NCBI GenBank assembly: GCA_011526565.1 | Contig: WYBL01000026.1 | Span: 167,928-231,927, forward strand | Direction: 5' to 3' | Source: Acidobacteriota bacterium | Lineage (GTDB): Bacteria > Acidobacteriota > Vicinamibacteria > Fen-336 | Length of the DNA: 64,000 nt | Part shown: in pieces, positions 17,639 through 27,113 of the stretch | Layout: each line of letters begins with the position of its first letter | Position numbering within the stretch: position 1 is the stretch's first letter | Notes under the pieces: generated by a model | Seen by the model: only the letters and a program-made list of their open reading frames with translations | The model's database searches: none | Told to the model about the DNA's origin: nothing | Program-made: the position numbers and the translations under genes

Positions 17639-19669
17639 CTACTTCAGCCAGCGCGCCAGCCAGCCGTGGACCTCGCCGTACCAGTGGCGGGAGTTCTGCG
17701 GCTTCAGGATCCAGTGGTTCTCGTCGGGGTAGTAGACGAGCCGCGCCGGCACGCCTTTCGCCTGCAGCACGCCGTAGAACTCCAGGCCCTGGGTCACCGG
17801 CACCCGGTAGTCGCGCTCGCCGTGCAGGATCAACGTCGGCGTCTTGAAGCCGGCCGCGAAGCGGTTGGGGCTCCACTTCTCGACGTTCGCCAGGTTGGTG
17901 AACGGGTAGCCGCCGTACGAGTGGTGGCGGCCCCAGGTGGCGTCCGACGCGCTCTGGCCCAGCAGCGAGTAGACGCCCGCGTGGCTGACCAGGGCCTTGA
18001 AGCGGTCGGTGTGGCCCGCGATCCAGTTGACCATGAAGCCGCCGTACGAGCCGCCCAGCGCCGCCATCCGCGCGGAGTCGACGTAGCCCTTCGCGATCAG
18101 GAAGTCGGTCGCCTTCATGATGTCGACGAACGGCTTGTCGGGGTGGGCGCCGAGGATCGACTCCACCCACTTCTGGCCGAAGCTCGACGAGCCGTGGAAG
18201 TTGACCATCGCCACGACGTAGCCGGGTGCCGCGAAGGCGTGGGCGTTCCAGCGGAAGTGGAACGAGTCGGCCGAGGTGCCGACGGGGCCGCCGTGGATGA
18301 CCTGCAGCAGCGGGTACTTCTTCGACTTGTCGAAGCCCGGGGGGAAGGCGACGAACATCTGCACCTCGTCGCCTCCCGCGCCTGCGAACACCATCTCCTC
18401 GGACGGCCCGAGGTCCCAGCTCGCGACGCGCTCCGCGTTGAGCGTCGTCAGGTCGCGCCAGCCGCTGCCGTCGGCGTTCGCCACCGCGAGCTCGGGTGGC
18501 TTCGCCAGCGTCGTGTGGGAGAAGACCAGCGCTCCTCCGGCCGCCACCGCCACGCCCGACGTCACGCCGCCCTTCACGACCTCGCGCGGCTTTCCACCCG
18601 CGACCGGGACCGAGTAGATCCCGGTGCGGGCGCGCACCTCGGAGTGGAAGAAGATCGTCTTCCCGTCCGCGGAGAACGCGTACCCGCCGGTCGAGTTGTC
18701 CCACGCCTCGGTCAGCGCCGTGACCTTGCCGGTGGCGATGTCGAGCAGCGCGACGCGCGAGTAGTCCGGCCAGCCGTCGGCCTTGCGCTCCAGCGAGAAC
18801 GCGATCGTCCTGCCGTCCGGCGAGAAGGCCGGGTCGCCGTCGTTCGCGGGGTTGGCCGCGGTCAGGTTCTTCACCTCGCCGCCCGCCGTCGAGACCAGGA
18901 ACAGGTCGGACTGCACCGTCAGGTACGGCGGCTCGGTCGCGTTGGCCGCGAAGACGATCCACTGCCCGTCGGGCGAGACGTCGTACGAGCCGGCGCCGGT
19001 CTGGAACGAGAAGAAGCGCTTCGATCCGGGCAGCAGGTCGGTCGCCTGCTTCGTCTCCACGTCGACCACGAACAGGCGCGGATACTCCTCGTCGGTCAGC
19101 CAGCGGTCCCAGAACCGGTACAGGCGGCTCTCGGACGTCTTCGCGCTGACCTTGTTCTTCTCGCGCGCCTCCTTCGCCTTCTTCGTCGCCTCGGGCGTCT
19201 CGTGGCCCGCGATCACGTGGGAGACCACGACGATCCGCTTCCCGTCCGGCAGCCAGCGCGGCCCGGACACGCCCAGCGGCAGGTCCGTGACGCGCTCCGC
19301 CTCGCCGCCGTCGATCGGGATCACGTAGAGCTGGCCAGCGGCGTCGCCCTCGCGGCGCGAGACGAACGCGATGCGGGTGCCGTCGGGGCTCCACGCGGGT
19401 GACGAGTCGGAGGCCCTGTTCGTCGTCAGCCGCTTCGTCGTGCCGCCGGCCAGCGGCACGACGTAGATGTCGGTGTCGCCGCGGTTCTCGCCCATGTCGT
19501 AGCGGCTGACGGTGAAGGCGACCCGGGTGCCGTCGGGCGAGACCTGCGGGGCGCCGACCCGCCCGACCGCCCACAGTTCGTCGGCGGTGAGCGGCTTCTT
19601 GTCGGCCGCGAGGCCGGTGGGCGCGGCGAGGCCAGCGGCGAGCAGCGCGAGGGCGAGGCGACGGAGCAT
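17639..19669 (-). CDS. S9-family prolyl oligopeptidase, secreted
   Basis: 676 residues. Signal peptide MLRRLALALLAAGLAAPTGL, then propeller blades (SPDGTRVAFTVSR, SPDGTRIAFVSRR, SPDGRTIAFSLER) to about residue 400, then an alpha/beta hydrolase domain. Nucleophile Ser in ALGGSYGGFM, Asp in LHGERDYRVPV, His in YPDENHWIL, all complete. S9C enzymes cleave short peptides or acyl-peptides and here act in the periplasm. ATG at 19669 is the start of the signal peptide; the open frame upstream is antisense. The gene is 50 bp downstream of the RluA gene, on the same strand. Confidence 0.9.
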   Translation of the reverse strand: MLRRLALALLAAGLAAPTGLAADKKPLTADELWAVGRVGAPQVSPDGTRVAFTVSRYDMGENRGDTDIYVVPLAGGTTKRLTTNRASDSSPAWSPDGTRIAFVSRREGDAAGQLYVIPIDGGEAERVTDLPLGVSGPRWLPDGKRIVVVSHVIAGHETPEATKKAKEAREKNKVSAKTSESRLYRFWDRWLTDEEYPRLFVVDVETKQATDLLPGSKRFFSFQTGAGSYDVSPDGQWIVFAANATEPPYLTVQSDLFLVSTAGGEVKNLTAANPANDGDPAFSPDGRTIAFSLERKADGWPDYSRVALLDIATGKVTALTEAWDNSTGGYAFSADGKTIFFHSEVRARTGIYSVPVAGGKPREVVKGGVTSGVAVAAGGALVFSHTTLAKPPELAVANADGSGWRDLTTLNAERVASWDLGPSEEMVFAGAGGDEVQMFVAFPPGFDKSKKYPLLQVIHGGPVGTSADSFHFRWNAHAFAAPGYVVAMVNFHGSSSFGQKWVESILGAHPDKPFVDIMKATDFLIAKGYVDSARMAALGGSYGGFMVNWIAGHTDRFKALVSHAGVYSLLGQSASDATWGRHHSYGGYPFTNLANVEKWSPNRFAAGFKTPTLILHGERDYRVPVTQGLEFYGVLQAKGVPARLVYYPDENHWILKPQNSRHWYGEVHGWLARWLK

Positions 19670-19719
19670 GAGGACCTCCAGCGGGATGGACGCTTCGGCG
19701 GCGTGCCGACCCGCGGAGC

Positions 19720-20643
19720 TTAACGCCGCGACGCGGGCTTGCGGGGCGGGCGGTGGCGGCGCGGGTCGCGGGGGAGGCCGGCGGCGACGCCCTGGCGCAC
19801 GCGGTTGAGCGGCTTCAGGAAGTCGGGCGGCAGCGGCGAGTCGGCGCGCACGGGCTCGCCGGTGACCGGGTGGCGCAGGCCGAGCCGCGCCGCGTGCAGC
19901 ATCAGCCGCGGCGCCTTCGCTTCGCCGTAGATCGGGTCGCCGAGCACCGGGTGGCCGAGGTGGGCGAGGTGGGCGCGGATCTGGTGCTGGCGGCCGGTCT
20001 CCAGCCGCACCTCGACGAGCGCGAAGCCGCGCAGCCGCTCGAGCACGCGCCAGTGGGTGATCGCGTCGCTCGCGTCTTCGCCCTCGCGCGCGATGCCGCG
20101 GCGGCCGCCCTTCCACTCGTCGCGGATCGGCGCGTCGATCGTGCCCGCGTCCTGCTGCGGCTCGCCGGCGACGAGCGCCACGTAGCGGCGGTCGATCGCG
20201 TGGCGGCGGAAGGCGTCGATCAGGCCGGCGCGGGCCTGGGCCGAGAGCGCGAACGCGAGCGCGCCCGAGGTCTCGCGGTCGAGCCGGTGCACGCGGGCGG
20301 CGAAGGCGCCGCGCGGGCGCAGCCGCTTCACGTACTCCTCGACGCGGCGCAGCGCCGTGTCTTCGTCGTCGCCGCCGCCGGGCGTGGGCACGGTCAGGAG
20401 CCCCGCCGGCTTGTCGACGATCAGCAGGTGCTCGTCCTCGTGCAGGCGCACGAGGTCGAGCCGCGCTGTGCGGCGGGCAGGCCGGTTGGGGTCCCAGTCG
20501 GGCTGGGCGTCGTCGGCGACCTCGAGCCCGGGCTCGGTCACGGTGGCGCCGTCGAGCCGCACCTGGCCCTTCTCGACGACCTCCTTCGCGCGGCGCCGCG
20601 AGAGTCCGGGGTGGAGGGCGATCAGTCGCTGGTCGAGGCGCAT
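19720..20643 (-). CDS. RluA-family pseudouridine synthase
   Basis: 307 residues. An N-terminal S4 RNA-binding domain (LSRRRAKEVVEKGQVRLDG) is followed by the catalytic domain, with the catalytic Asp D122 in VHRLDRETSGAL, and later GRQHQIRAHLAHLGHPVLGD. These enzymes isomerise uridine in 23S rRNA or tRNA. The C-terminal part is short and basic. The exact site (RluC/RluD-like) cannot be told. It sits 12 bp downstream of the large HD-GYP gene. Confidence 0.9.
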   Translation of the reverse strand: MRLDQRLIALHPGLSRRRAKEVVEKGQVRLDGATVTEPGLEVADDAQPDWDPNRPARRTARLDLVRLHEDEHLLIVDKPAGLLTVPTPGGGDDEDTALRRVEEYVKRLRPRGAFAARVHRLDRETSGALAFALSAQARAGLIDAFRRHAIDRRYVALVAGEPQQDAGTIDAPIRDEWKGGRRGIAREGEDASDAITHWRVLERLRGFALVEVRLETGRQHQIRAHLAHLGHPVLGDPIYGEAKAPRLMLHAARLGLRHPVTGEPVRADSPLPPDFLKPLNRVRQGVAAGLPRDPRRHRPPRKPASRR

Positions 20644-20655
20644 GGGGGAGCTCTG

Positions 20656-22635
20656 CTAGATGACGTGGCCGCCGCGGCGGACCATGGCCGCGAGCGCCGC
20701 GTAGGTCGCCGGGTCCCACTTTCCCTCGACGGTCTCGTTCGCCAGGATCGCGACCGCCTCGCTGGCGGGCAGCGCCTTGCGGTACGAGCGGTCCGAGGTC
20801 AGCGCGTCGAAGGCGTCGGCCATGGCCAGCACCCGGGCGCCGAGCGGGATCTGCTCGCCGGCCAGCCGGTCGGGGTAGCCGCGGCCGTCCCAGCGCTCGT
20901 GGTGGTGGCGGATCATCGGCAGCACGTCGCGCACGGTGCGCAGGGGCCGCACCATCGTCGCGCCGCCGCCGGGGTGGCTCATGATGGTGAGGAACTCCTC
21001 GTCGGTCAGCCGCCCGGGCTTGTTGATCACCCGCTCCGGAACGCCGACCTTGCCGATGTCGTGCAGCAGCCCCGCGATCTTCAGTTGCTCGCAGAGCTGC
21101 GCGGGCAGCCCCATCTCGCCGGCCAGCCGGGCGGCGAGCTCGCCGACTCGCGAGGAGTGGCCGCGGGTGTAGGGGTCCTTGGCCTCCAGCACCGAGGCCA
21201 GCGACAGCACGACGCTCTGGTGGTCCTCGAGGTCGTCGTGGTACGCGCGCAGGCGCAGCAGCGAGCGCACGCGCGCCACCAGCTCCAGGCGGTTGACCGG
21301 CAGCGTGAGGAAGTCGTCGGCTCCGACCCGCGCGCTGCGGGCGCGGTCGGCAGGCTCGCCGAACGCCGTCACCAGCACCACCGGCAGGAACTCCGTCTCG
21401 GGCGAGCGCTTGATCCACTCGCACACCTCGAAGCCGTCGAGGCCGGGCATCCGGATGTCGAGGATCACGAGATCGGGGCGGTGCTCTTCCACGGCGTGGA
21501 CCGCAGCGCCACCGTTCGCCTCGGCGATCACCTCGAAGCCGGCCTCCTCGAGCATGGCCTGGAGCACCTCGCGGTTGGCGGCGGTGTCGTCACACACGAG
21601 GATGCGGCCGCCCTCGCTGGCGTGGGCGGGCGCCAGGTCGGCCCACGGGTCGGAGAGCGCCGTGCCCGAGCGGCCGAAGGCGGCGGGCCCGGTGCGCAGG
21701 AAGGCCTCGACCAGGTCGCCGCGGAAGCGGCCGGCCGCGGCTTCGGCGCGCAGGGCCTGGCCGGCGGCGGCGGCACCGCCGGCGCCGTGGGCGATCTCGT
21801 CGTAGAGGTTGGCGAGGGCGACGAGCTGCGCGGGCACCGTGAAGGCGTCGCCGCTCAGGCCGTCGGGGTAGCCGGAGCCGTCGAGCCGCTCGTGGTGGTG
21901 GCGGACCACGTCGACCACGCCGCCCAGCGAGCGCAGCGGCCGGAGGATGCGCTCGCCGATCTCCGGGTGCCGGCGGTAGGCGGCCAGGTTCTCGCCGGTG
22001 AAGGGGTGTGGCGCCGCCAGCACGTCCTCCGGCACGCCGAGCCGGCCGATGTCGTGCAGCAGCGCGCCCTTGCCGACGGCCTCGAACTCGCGCGCGCTCA
22101 GCCCCAGCGCCGCGGCGGTCGACATCGCCATCGCGGCCACCCGCTCGGAGTGCCCCGCCGAGCGCGGGTCCTTGCTCTCCAGCGCCTTCACCATCGTGTA
22201 GATCAGCGCGTCCGCCGTGTCGAGCTCCTCGCGCAGGCGGCGGATGCGGACCAGCGAGCGCACCCGCGCCAGCAGCTCCTCGCGCCGCACCGGCTTGTTC
22301 AGGAAGTCGTCGGCGCCCAGCTCCAGGCCGCGCACCTTGTCGCGGGTGTCGGAGAGCGCGGTCAGGATCACGATCGGCACGAAGCGGGTGCGGGGCGCGG
22401 CGCGCAGCCGGCGGCACACCTCGAAGCCGTCGAGCCGCGGCATCATCACGTCGAGCACGATGCACTCGGGCAGGGCCACCTCGATCCGGTCGAGGGCGTC
22501 CTGGCCGTCGACCGCCAGTTCCACCTCGTAGCCGGCGGAGCCGAGGATCTCCTCGACCAGCTCGCGGTTCGCCTCCTGGTCGTCGACGACCAGCACGCGG
22601 CCGCCGGCGCCGAGCAGCGCGTCGTCACCCCTCAT
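20656..22635 (-). CDS. tandem REC-HD-GYP-REC-HD-GYP response regulator
   Basis: 659 residues made of two response-regulator/HD-GYP units. REC1 (about 12-130): phospho-acceptor D62 and K114. HD-GYP1 (about 145-280): H194-D195, HHHER at 246-250, LDGSGYP. REC2 (about 343-460): D393, but the usual KP is LP at 445-446. HD-GYP2 (about 478-640): H525-D526, HHHERWDGRGYP, MADAFDALTSDRSY. HD-GYP1 has HDIGR in place of HDIGK and ANLYDEI in place of ADxFDAL, so its metal site may be impaired; HD-GYP2 looks intact. The predicted role is regulated c-di-GMP hydrolysis. The gene overlaps the upstream REC gene by 11 bp and belongs with the hybrid kinase. Confidence 0.85.
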   Translation of the reverse strand: MRGDDALLGAGGRVLVVDDQEANRELVEEILGSAGYEVELAVDGQDALDRIEVALPECIVLDVMMPRLDGFEVCRRLRAAPRTRFVPIVILTALSDTRDKVRGLELGADDFLNKPVRREELLARVRSLVRIRRLREELDTADALIYTMVKALESKDPRSAGHSERVAAMAMSTAAALGLSAREFEAVGKGALLHDIGRLGVPEDVLAAPHPFTGENLAAYRRHPEIGERILRPLRSLGGVVDVVRHHHERLDGSGYPDGLSGDAFTVPAQLVALANLYDEIAHGAGGAAAAGQALRAEAAAGRFRGDLVEAFLRTGPAAFGRSGTALSDPWADLAPAHASEGGRILVCDDTAANREVLQAMLEEAGFEVIAEANGGAAVHAVEEHRPDLVILDIRMPGLDGFEVCEWIKRSPETEFLPVVLVTAFGEPADRARSARVGADDFLTLPVNRLELVARVRSLLRLRAYHDDLEDHQSVVLSLASVLEAKDPYTRGHSSRVGELAARLAGEMGLPAQLCEQLKIAGLLHDIGKVGVPERVINKPGRLTDEEFLTIMSHPGGGATMVRPLRTVRDVLPMIRHHHERWDGRGYPDRLAGEQIPLGARVLAMADAFDALTSDRSYRKALPASEAVAILANETVEGKWDPATYAALAAMVRRGGHVI

Positions 22636-23008
22636 CGCTGGTCCTCCCCGGCAGGTGGCCCTCGACCGCCGCCACGAACGTGCGCACCTCGATCGGCTTG
22701 GCGAGGTAGCCGTCGCAGCCGCCCTCCAGGAAACGCTCGCGGTCGCCGCGCATGGCGTGGGCCGTCAGCGCCAGCACCGGCACCTGCACCAGCCGCGGCT
22801 CGTGCCGGATCTCGGCCACCAGCGCCATCCCGTCCTCCCCGGCCACGTTCATGTCGAGCAGCACCAGCTCCGGCACCTCGTCGCGCAACGCCGCGCGCGC
22901 CTCGTCGAGCGAGCGGGCCACGCGCAGCGCGTGGCCCGCCTCCTCGAGCAGGAACACGGTCAGCTCCAGGTTCTGCTCGTTGTCCTCGACGACCAGGATG
23001 CGGCTCAC
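22625..23008 (-). CDS. single-domain REC response regulator
   Basis: 127 residues, one REC domain: VVEDNEQN at the N-terminus, phospho-acceptor Asp in LVLLDMNVAGEDG, T/A-rich strand ALTAHAM and K in YLAKPIEV. No output domain, so it works by protein contact or phosphorelay. GTG at 23008 forms a GTGA overlap with the hybrid kinase stop, and the 3' end overlaps the REC/HD-GYP gene by 11 bp. The three genes thus make a coupled two-component set. Confidence 0.85.
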   Translation of the reverse strand: MSRILVVEDNEQNLELTVFLLEEAGHALRVARSLDEARAALRDEVPELVLLDMNVAGEDGMALVAEIRHEPRLVQVPVLALTAHAMRGDRERFLEGGCDGYLAKPIEVRTFVAAVEGHLPGRTSDEG

Positions 23009-25197
23009 GGCGCGGCTCCCGCCTGGCGCGCGCGCTCGAGTTGCCGCACCGCCTCGACCAGCTTCAGGGTCCCCCCTTCGCCCTTGCGCACCAGGCTTTC
23101 GATCTTGCCCGAGAGCGCCTCGCGCTCGGGTGCGGAGAGGTCGCGCGCCGTCAGCACGACGATCGGGAGCGCCGCCGTCGCGGGATCGTCCTTGAGCCGG
23201 GCCGCGACCTCGAACCCGGACAGGTCCGGCATCATCAGGTCGAGGATCACCGCCTCGAAGCGGCCGCCGCGCGCGCGCTCGAGGCCCTCGCGCCCGGAGT
23301 GGGCGTGTTCGAGAACGTAGCCGAGCGGCAGCAGCTCGGCCTCGACCAGCTCGTGCACGGCGGGGTCGTCGTCCACCACCAGCACCCGCGCACCGGCCGG
23401 TGGCGGAGGGCCCGGCGCGATCTCGCGCAGCCGCGCCACCAGCCGGCCGCGGTCGACCGGCTTCGTGAAGTAGTCCTCGGCGCCGAGCGCCAGGCCCAGC
23501 TCGCGGTTCTGCATCAGCGAGACGATGACGACGGGGATGTCGCAGGTGTCCGCCTGCCGCTTCAGCTCCTTCAGCACCTCCCACCCCGACATCCCCGGCA
23601 GCCCGATGTCGAGGGTGATCACCGCAGGCCGCAGCCGGCGCGCGGCGTCGAGCGCGTCTTCGCCCTGGCGCGCGCGCACCGGCGCGTAGCCGGCGGCGCG
23701 TAGCGCGCGGGCGAGGCCCTCGAAGGCAGCCGGGTCGTCTTCGACGACCAGCACGACGTGCTCCCGCTCGACCCCGGCGTACGGCTCGGGCGCGTGCGGC
23801 GCGCTGCCCGCGGGGTGGAGCGGCAGCAGCACCGTGAACGTGCTGCCGAGGCCCAGGTGGCTCTCGACCCGCACCCGGCCGCCCTGGTGCTCCACGAACT
23901 TCTTGACGATGGCGAGGCCGAGCCCGGTGCCGCCGAAGCGGCGGGTCGAGCCGCCGTCGACCTGGTGGAACTCGCGGAAGATCTCGTCGAGATCGGTCTC
24001 GGGGATGCCGATGCCGCGGTCGCGCACGGAGATCGCCAGGCTGGCCGCGCCCAGCGGCGACTCGGCCGCCGCCAGCAGGCGGGCCGCCACCTGAACCGTG
24101 GAGCCCTCCAGCGAGAACTTCACGGCGTTCGAGAGCAGGTTGTAGAGCACCTGCTTGAACTTGGCGGGGTCGGTCACCACCTCGGGCAGGTCGGCCGGCA
24201 CGTCGAGCTCGAACGTGATGCGCTGCTGCTGGGCCATGCCCTGCATCACGTGCAGCACGCCGTCGAGCGTCGGCCCCGGCCGCAGCGGCTCCGGGTGGAA
24301 CTCCATCTTGCCGGCCTCGACCTTCGACAGGTCGAGGATGTCGTTGATGATCGCCAGCAGGTGCTGGCCGGAGGCGTGGACGTTGTGCAGGAACTTCAGG
24401 TGCTTGGGCTGGACCTGCTCGCGCAGCCGGTCGATCAGGATCTCCGAGAAGCCGATGATCGAGTTGAGCGGGGTCCGCAGCTCGTGGCTCATGTTGGCCA
24501 GGAACTGGCTCTTCATGCGGTCCGCCTCGCGGATCGCCACGTTGGCCTCGGCCAGCGCGCGGGTGCCCTGCTCGAGGTCCTGGGTCAGCTCGAGGAGCTG
24601 CTCGACCTTGTCCGCCTGCTCCTGCTGGAGACGGCGGATCTCGCGCTGGCGCTCCTGCAGCATGCCGATCCCGCGCAGCGGGAACACGGCGGCAGCGTAG
24701 AGGAAGCCGAGCCGGGCGAAGGCCTCGGCCAGGGTGCCGTCGAAGCCCGTGATCTGGCCCAGCGCCGCCAGCGCGCCGACGTAGGCGATCGCGTTGGCGA
24801 CCGCCACCAGCGCCGCCGCCCGCAAGCCGGCGGCGAAGGCCGCTGCGCCCGTGTTCGACAGGTACCACACGAACCACGGGCTGTGCAGCCCGCCGGTGAT
24901 CCACACGCCCCAGGTCACGACCACGACGTCGGTCGCCATCCACAGCGGGCGCAGCGGCACGAAGGCGTCGAAGCGGCGGCGGTACGCCCACGCGAAGAGC
25001 AGGCAGGAACCGAGGCCGACGAGCAGGAGCGGCAGGCCCTGGCTCCAGCTCGCCTGGATCACGCCGATCCACTTGCCGCCGACGGCCGCCAGGGCGGCCA
25101 GCGAGTACACCGCGAGCCGCGTGCGCTGCAGCGCCAGCGCGAAGCGCAGCTCGGGCGGCTCGTGCTCGATGCGGACGGTGGGAGCGGGGGGCGTCAC
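23005..25197 (-). CDS. membrane hybrid histidine kinase with two REC domains
   Basis: 730 residues. Five or six hydrophobic segments in the first 180 residues, then a coiled coil (QREIRRLQQEQADKVEQLLE), a HisKA dimer helix with H238 (MSHELRTPLNSIIGF), an HATPase domain (GTGLGLAIVKKFVEHQGG) and two receiver domains (Asp in LDIGLPGM and in LDLMMPDL). The membrane part resembles MASE-type 6TM sensors but I do not assign it. GTG at 25197 is taken over a TTG 13 codons upstream, with no clear Shine-Dalgarno for either. It feeds the two response regulators that overlap it downstream. Confidence 0.85.
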   Translation of the reverse strand: MTPPAPTVRIEHEPPELRFALALQRTRLAVYSLAALAAVGGKWIGVIQASWSQGLPLLLVGLGSCLLFAWAYRRRFDAFVPLRPLWMATDVVVVTWGVWITGGLHSPWFVWYLSNTGAAAFAAGLRAAALVAVANAIAYVGALAALGQITGFDGTLAEAFARLGFLYAAAVFPLRGIGMLQERQREIRRLQQEQADKVEQLLELTQDLEQGTRALAEANVAIREADRMKSQFLANMSHELRTPLNSIIGFSEILIDRLREQVQPKHLKFLHNVHASGQHLLAIINDILDLSKVEAGKMEFHPEPLRPGPTLDGVLHVMQGMAQQQRITFELDVPADLPEVVTDPAKFKQVLYNLLSNAVKFSLEGSTVQVAARLLAAAESPLGAASLAISVRDRGIGIPETDLDEIFREFHQVDGGSTRRFGGTGLGLAIVKKFVEHQGGRVRVESHLGLGSTFTVLLPLHPAGSAPHAPEPYAGVEREHVVLVVEDDPAAFEGLARALRAAGYAPVRARQGEDALDAARRLRPAVITLDIGLPGMSGWEVLKELKRQADTCDIPVVIVSLMQNRELGLALGAEDYFTKPVDRGRLVARLREIAPGPPPPAGARVLVVDDDPAVHELVEAELLPLGYVLEHAHSGREGLERARGGRFEAVILDLMMPDLSGFEVAARLKDDPATAALPIVVLTARDLSAPEREALSGKIESLVRKGEGGTLKLVEAVRQLERARQAGAAP

Positions 25198-25260
25198 CGG
25201 TCCGCGAAGGCTACGGGCGGGCCCCCGCCCGGTCAACCGCCCTTTCCCGTTCCGCCGCGG

Positions 25261-26166
25261 TCACAGCTCCAGCCCGCGCGCGTCGTCCCAGGCCGCGGGG
25301 TCCTGGCCGAAGTAGGCGCGCAGCGCGTCGTAGAGCTCGCGGTGGCGCTGGCGCAGCGCGAGCGAGGCCTCGAAGAAGCCCTCGACCGCGCAGGCGAAGA
25401 ACTCGGCGGGTTCGTCGGCCCCGTAGTCGTCGAGCACGGAGCGGCCCTTGCGCATGCGGTCCATCTCGCGCTCCGCGAGCTGCGTCCAGGCCCGCGCGGC
25501 CTCGCCCGAGAGGCCGGGCGGGATGCCGTCGAAGTGGCTGTGCTCGACGTCCAGCAGGTGGGCGAACTCGTGGATGCCGACGTGGAACGCGTCGTCGGGG
25601 TCGTCGAAGCTCTGCTCGAGCGACGGCACCGACAGGATGATCGTGCCCCACGGGTGGGTCTCGCCGGCGCGGTCGGGGTCCTCCGCGTCCCCGACGCGCC
25701 AGTCGCGGTCGAAGTCGTCGGGGTAGAGCAGCACCTCGGTGAGCTGGTCCCACTCGTAGTCGGGCCAGCCGACGGACAGCGTGACCGCCGACGCCGCGAC
25801 CAGCAGCCGCAGCTCGTCGGTGACGTCGACGCCGATGCCGGTGATGCGCTGCTCGGCGAGGAAGATGCGCAGGTCGGCCTCGAAGCGGGCGCGCCAGCCT
25901 TCGTCCATCCGCTCGTAGTGGTCGTAGCGCTCCAGCAGGTAGCGGCGCCAGCGCTCGGGGAACGGGGTCGCCAGCGCACGCCTCCGGGCGCGCGTCCGCC
26001 GCGAGAGTCCGCGGGCGACGGTCCAGCCGATCGCGCCGCCGGCCGCGAGGCCGGCCGCGGCTCCCGCGATCCCGAGCGCGGCGCCGCCCACCGCCGCTCC
26101 CGCGATCACGCTGACGCCCGCGGCCGCCGGCGCGAACCAGCGGTCGCTCTCGCGCTCGGCCTTCAC
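25261..26166 (-). CDS. MtfA-like (M90) zinc peptidase
   Basis: 301 residues. The motif HEFAHLLDVEHSHFDGIP holds the HExxH zinc site with a later Glu (ADEPAEFFACAVEGFFE); the spacing matches the MtfA/Mlc titration factor family, in which a PRxF/SxG-type context and a distal E complete the site. A glycine-rich hydrophobic stretch at the N-terminus (VSVIAGAAVGGAALGI) suggests membrane attachment, unlike E. coli MtfA. Start GTG 26166 forms GTGA with the upstream gene's stop. Substrate unknown; in E. coli it affects glucose PTS regulation via Mlc. Confidence 0.75.
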   Translation of the reverse strand: MKAERESDRWFAPAAAGVSVIAGAAVGGAALGIAGAAAGLAAGGAIGWTVARGLSRRTRARRRALATPFPERWRRYLLERYDHYERMDEGWRARFEADLRIFLAEQRITGIGVDVTDELRLLVAASAVTLSVGWPDYEWDQLTEVLLYPDDFDRDWRVGDAEDPDRAGETHPWGTIILSVPSLEQSFDDPDDAFHVGIHEFAHLLDVEHSHFDGIPPGLSGEAARAWTQLAEREMDRMRKGRSVLDDYGADEPAEFFACAVEGFFEASLALRQRHRELYDALRAYFGQDPAAWDDARGLEL

Positions 26167-27113
26167 CCGCGCTCCGCCAGCACGTCGAGCAGCACGGCCG
26201 CGTCGAGGTTGGCGCCGGTGACGACCGCGACGGGCCGGGCCGCCTCGACCCTGCCGCTGCGCAGCGCCGCGACCGCGATCGCGCCCGACGCCTCCGCCAA
26301 AACCTGGTCCGCGGCGACCAGCTCGGCGATCGCCGCCCGCGTCTCCGCCTCCGGCACCTCGATCACCTCGTCGATCAGCGCGCGGTGCTCCCAGGCGAAG
26401 CGGCCGATGCCGCCCGCGAGGCCGTCGCACAACGTGGGCCCGGCGGGGTACTCGAGCAGCGGAGCCCCCTGCCGGAGCGACGCGCGCAGGGCCGGCGAGG
26501 CCTCCGGCTGCACCGCGATCACCCTCACCTGCGGCGCCAGCGCGTCGAGCGCGGCGGCCATGCCGCTGATCAGGCCGCCGCCGCCGACCGGCACCACCAC
26601 CGCGTCGAGGTCGGGCGCCTGCTCCAGCAGCTCGAGCGCGACGGTGCCCTGGCCGGCCGCGGTGAAGGCGTCGTCGAACGCGTGGACGTAGACGGCGCGG
26701 GTCTCGCGCTCGAACGCGTGTGCCGCCGCCGCGGCCGCGTCGTAGTCGGCGCCTTCGACGACGACCCGCACCGGGAACAGGCCGAGCTTCCGGCGCTTGG
26801 CGAGCGGCGCCGAGGCTGGGACGAACACCGTCGCCGAGAGCGGCCCCAGCCGCGAGACGGCGAAAGCGACGCCCAGCGCGTGGTTGCCGGCGGAGGCGGT
26901 GACGATCCCGCGTTCGCGCTCCTCCGGGCCCATCGCCGCGATGCGGTTGAGCGCGCCGCGCACCTTGAAGGAGCCGGTGGGCTGGAAGCACTCGAGCTTG
27001 AGTCGCGCCCCGGGGGCCGCCAGGCTCTCGCGCAGGGGCGTCGGCGCCAGGTGGGGTCGCAGCCGCTCGCGGGCCGCGCGCACCTCGTCGAGCGTCAGCC
27101 GGCGCGTGTTCAC
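26163..27113 (-). CDS. threonine dehydratase / Ser-Thr racemase-like PLP enzyme
   Basis: 316 residues, fold type II PLP. The lysine is in PTGSFKVRGALN, the phosphate-binding loop is VPVGGGGLISGMAAAL, and the asparagine clamp SAGNHALGVAF is present. There is no C-terminal ACT regulatory domain, so it is the short catabolic or racemase type (like TdcB or serine racemase). The GTG start overlaps the acyl-ligase stop by GTGA; the 3' end overlaps the MtfA-like gene by GTGA. Specificity between dehydratase and racemase cannot be read off. Confidence 0.85.
   Translation of the reverse strand: MNTRRLTLDEVRAARERLRPHLAPTPLRESLAAPGARLKLECFQPTGSFKVRGALNRIAAMGPEERERGIVTASAGNHALGVAFAVSRLGPLSATVFVPASAPLAKRRKLGLFPVRVVVEGADYDAAAAAAHAFERETRAVYVHAFDDAFTAAGQGTVALELLEQAPDLDAVVVPVGGGGLISGMAAALDALAPQVRVIAVQPEASPALRASLRQGAPLLEYPAGPTLCDGLAGGIGRFAWEHRALIDEVIEVPEAETRAAIAELVAADQVLAEASGAIAVAALRSGRVEAARPVAVVTGANLDAAVLLDVLAERG

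Noticed and set aside
19753-23703. Very long open plus-strand frame opposite the RluA, HD-GYP and kinase genes
   Set aside because: It is the antisense of genuine genes with intact domains; its translation is low-complexity and shows no domains, as expected from GC-rich third positions.
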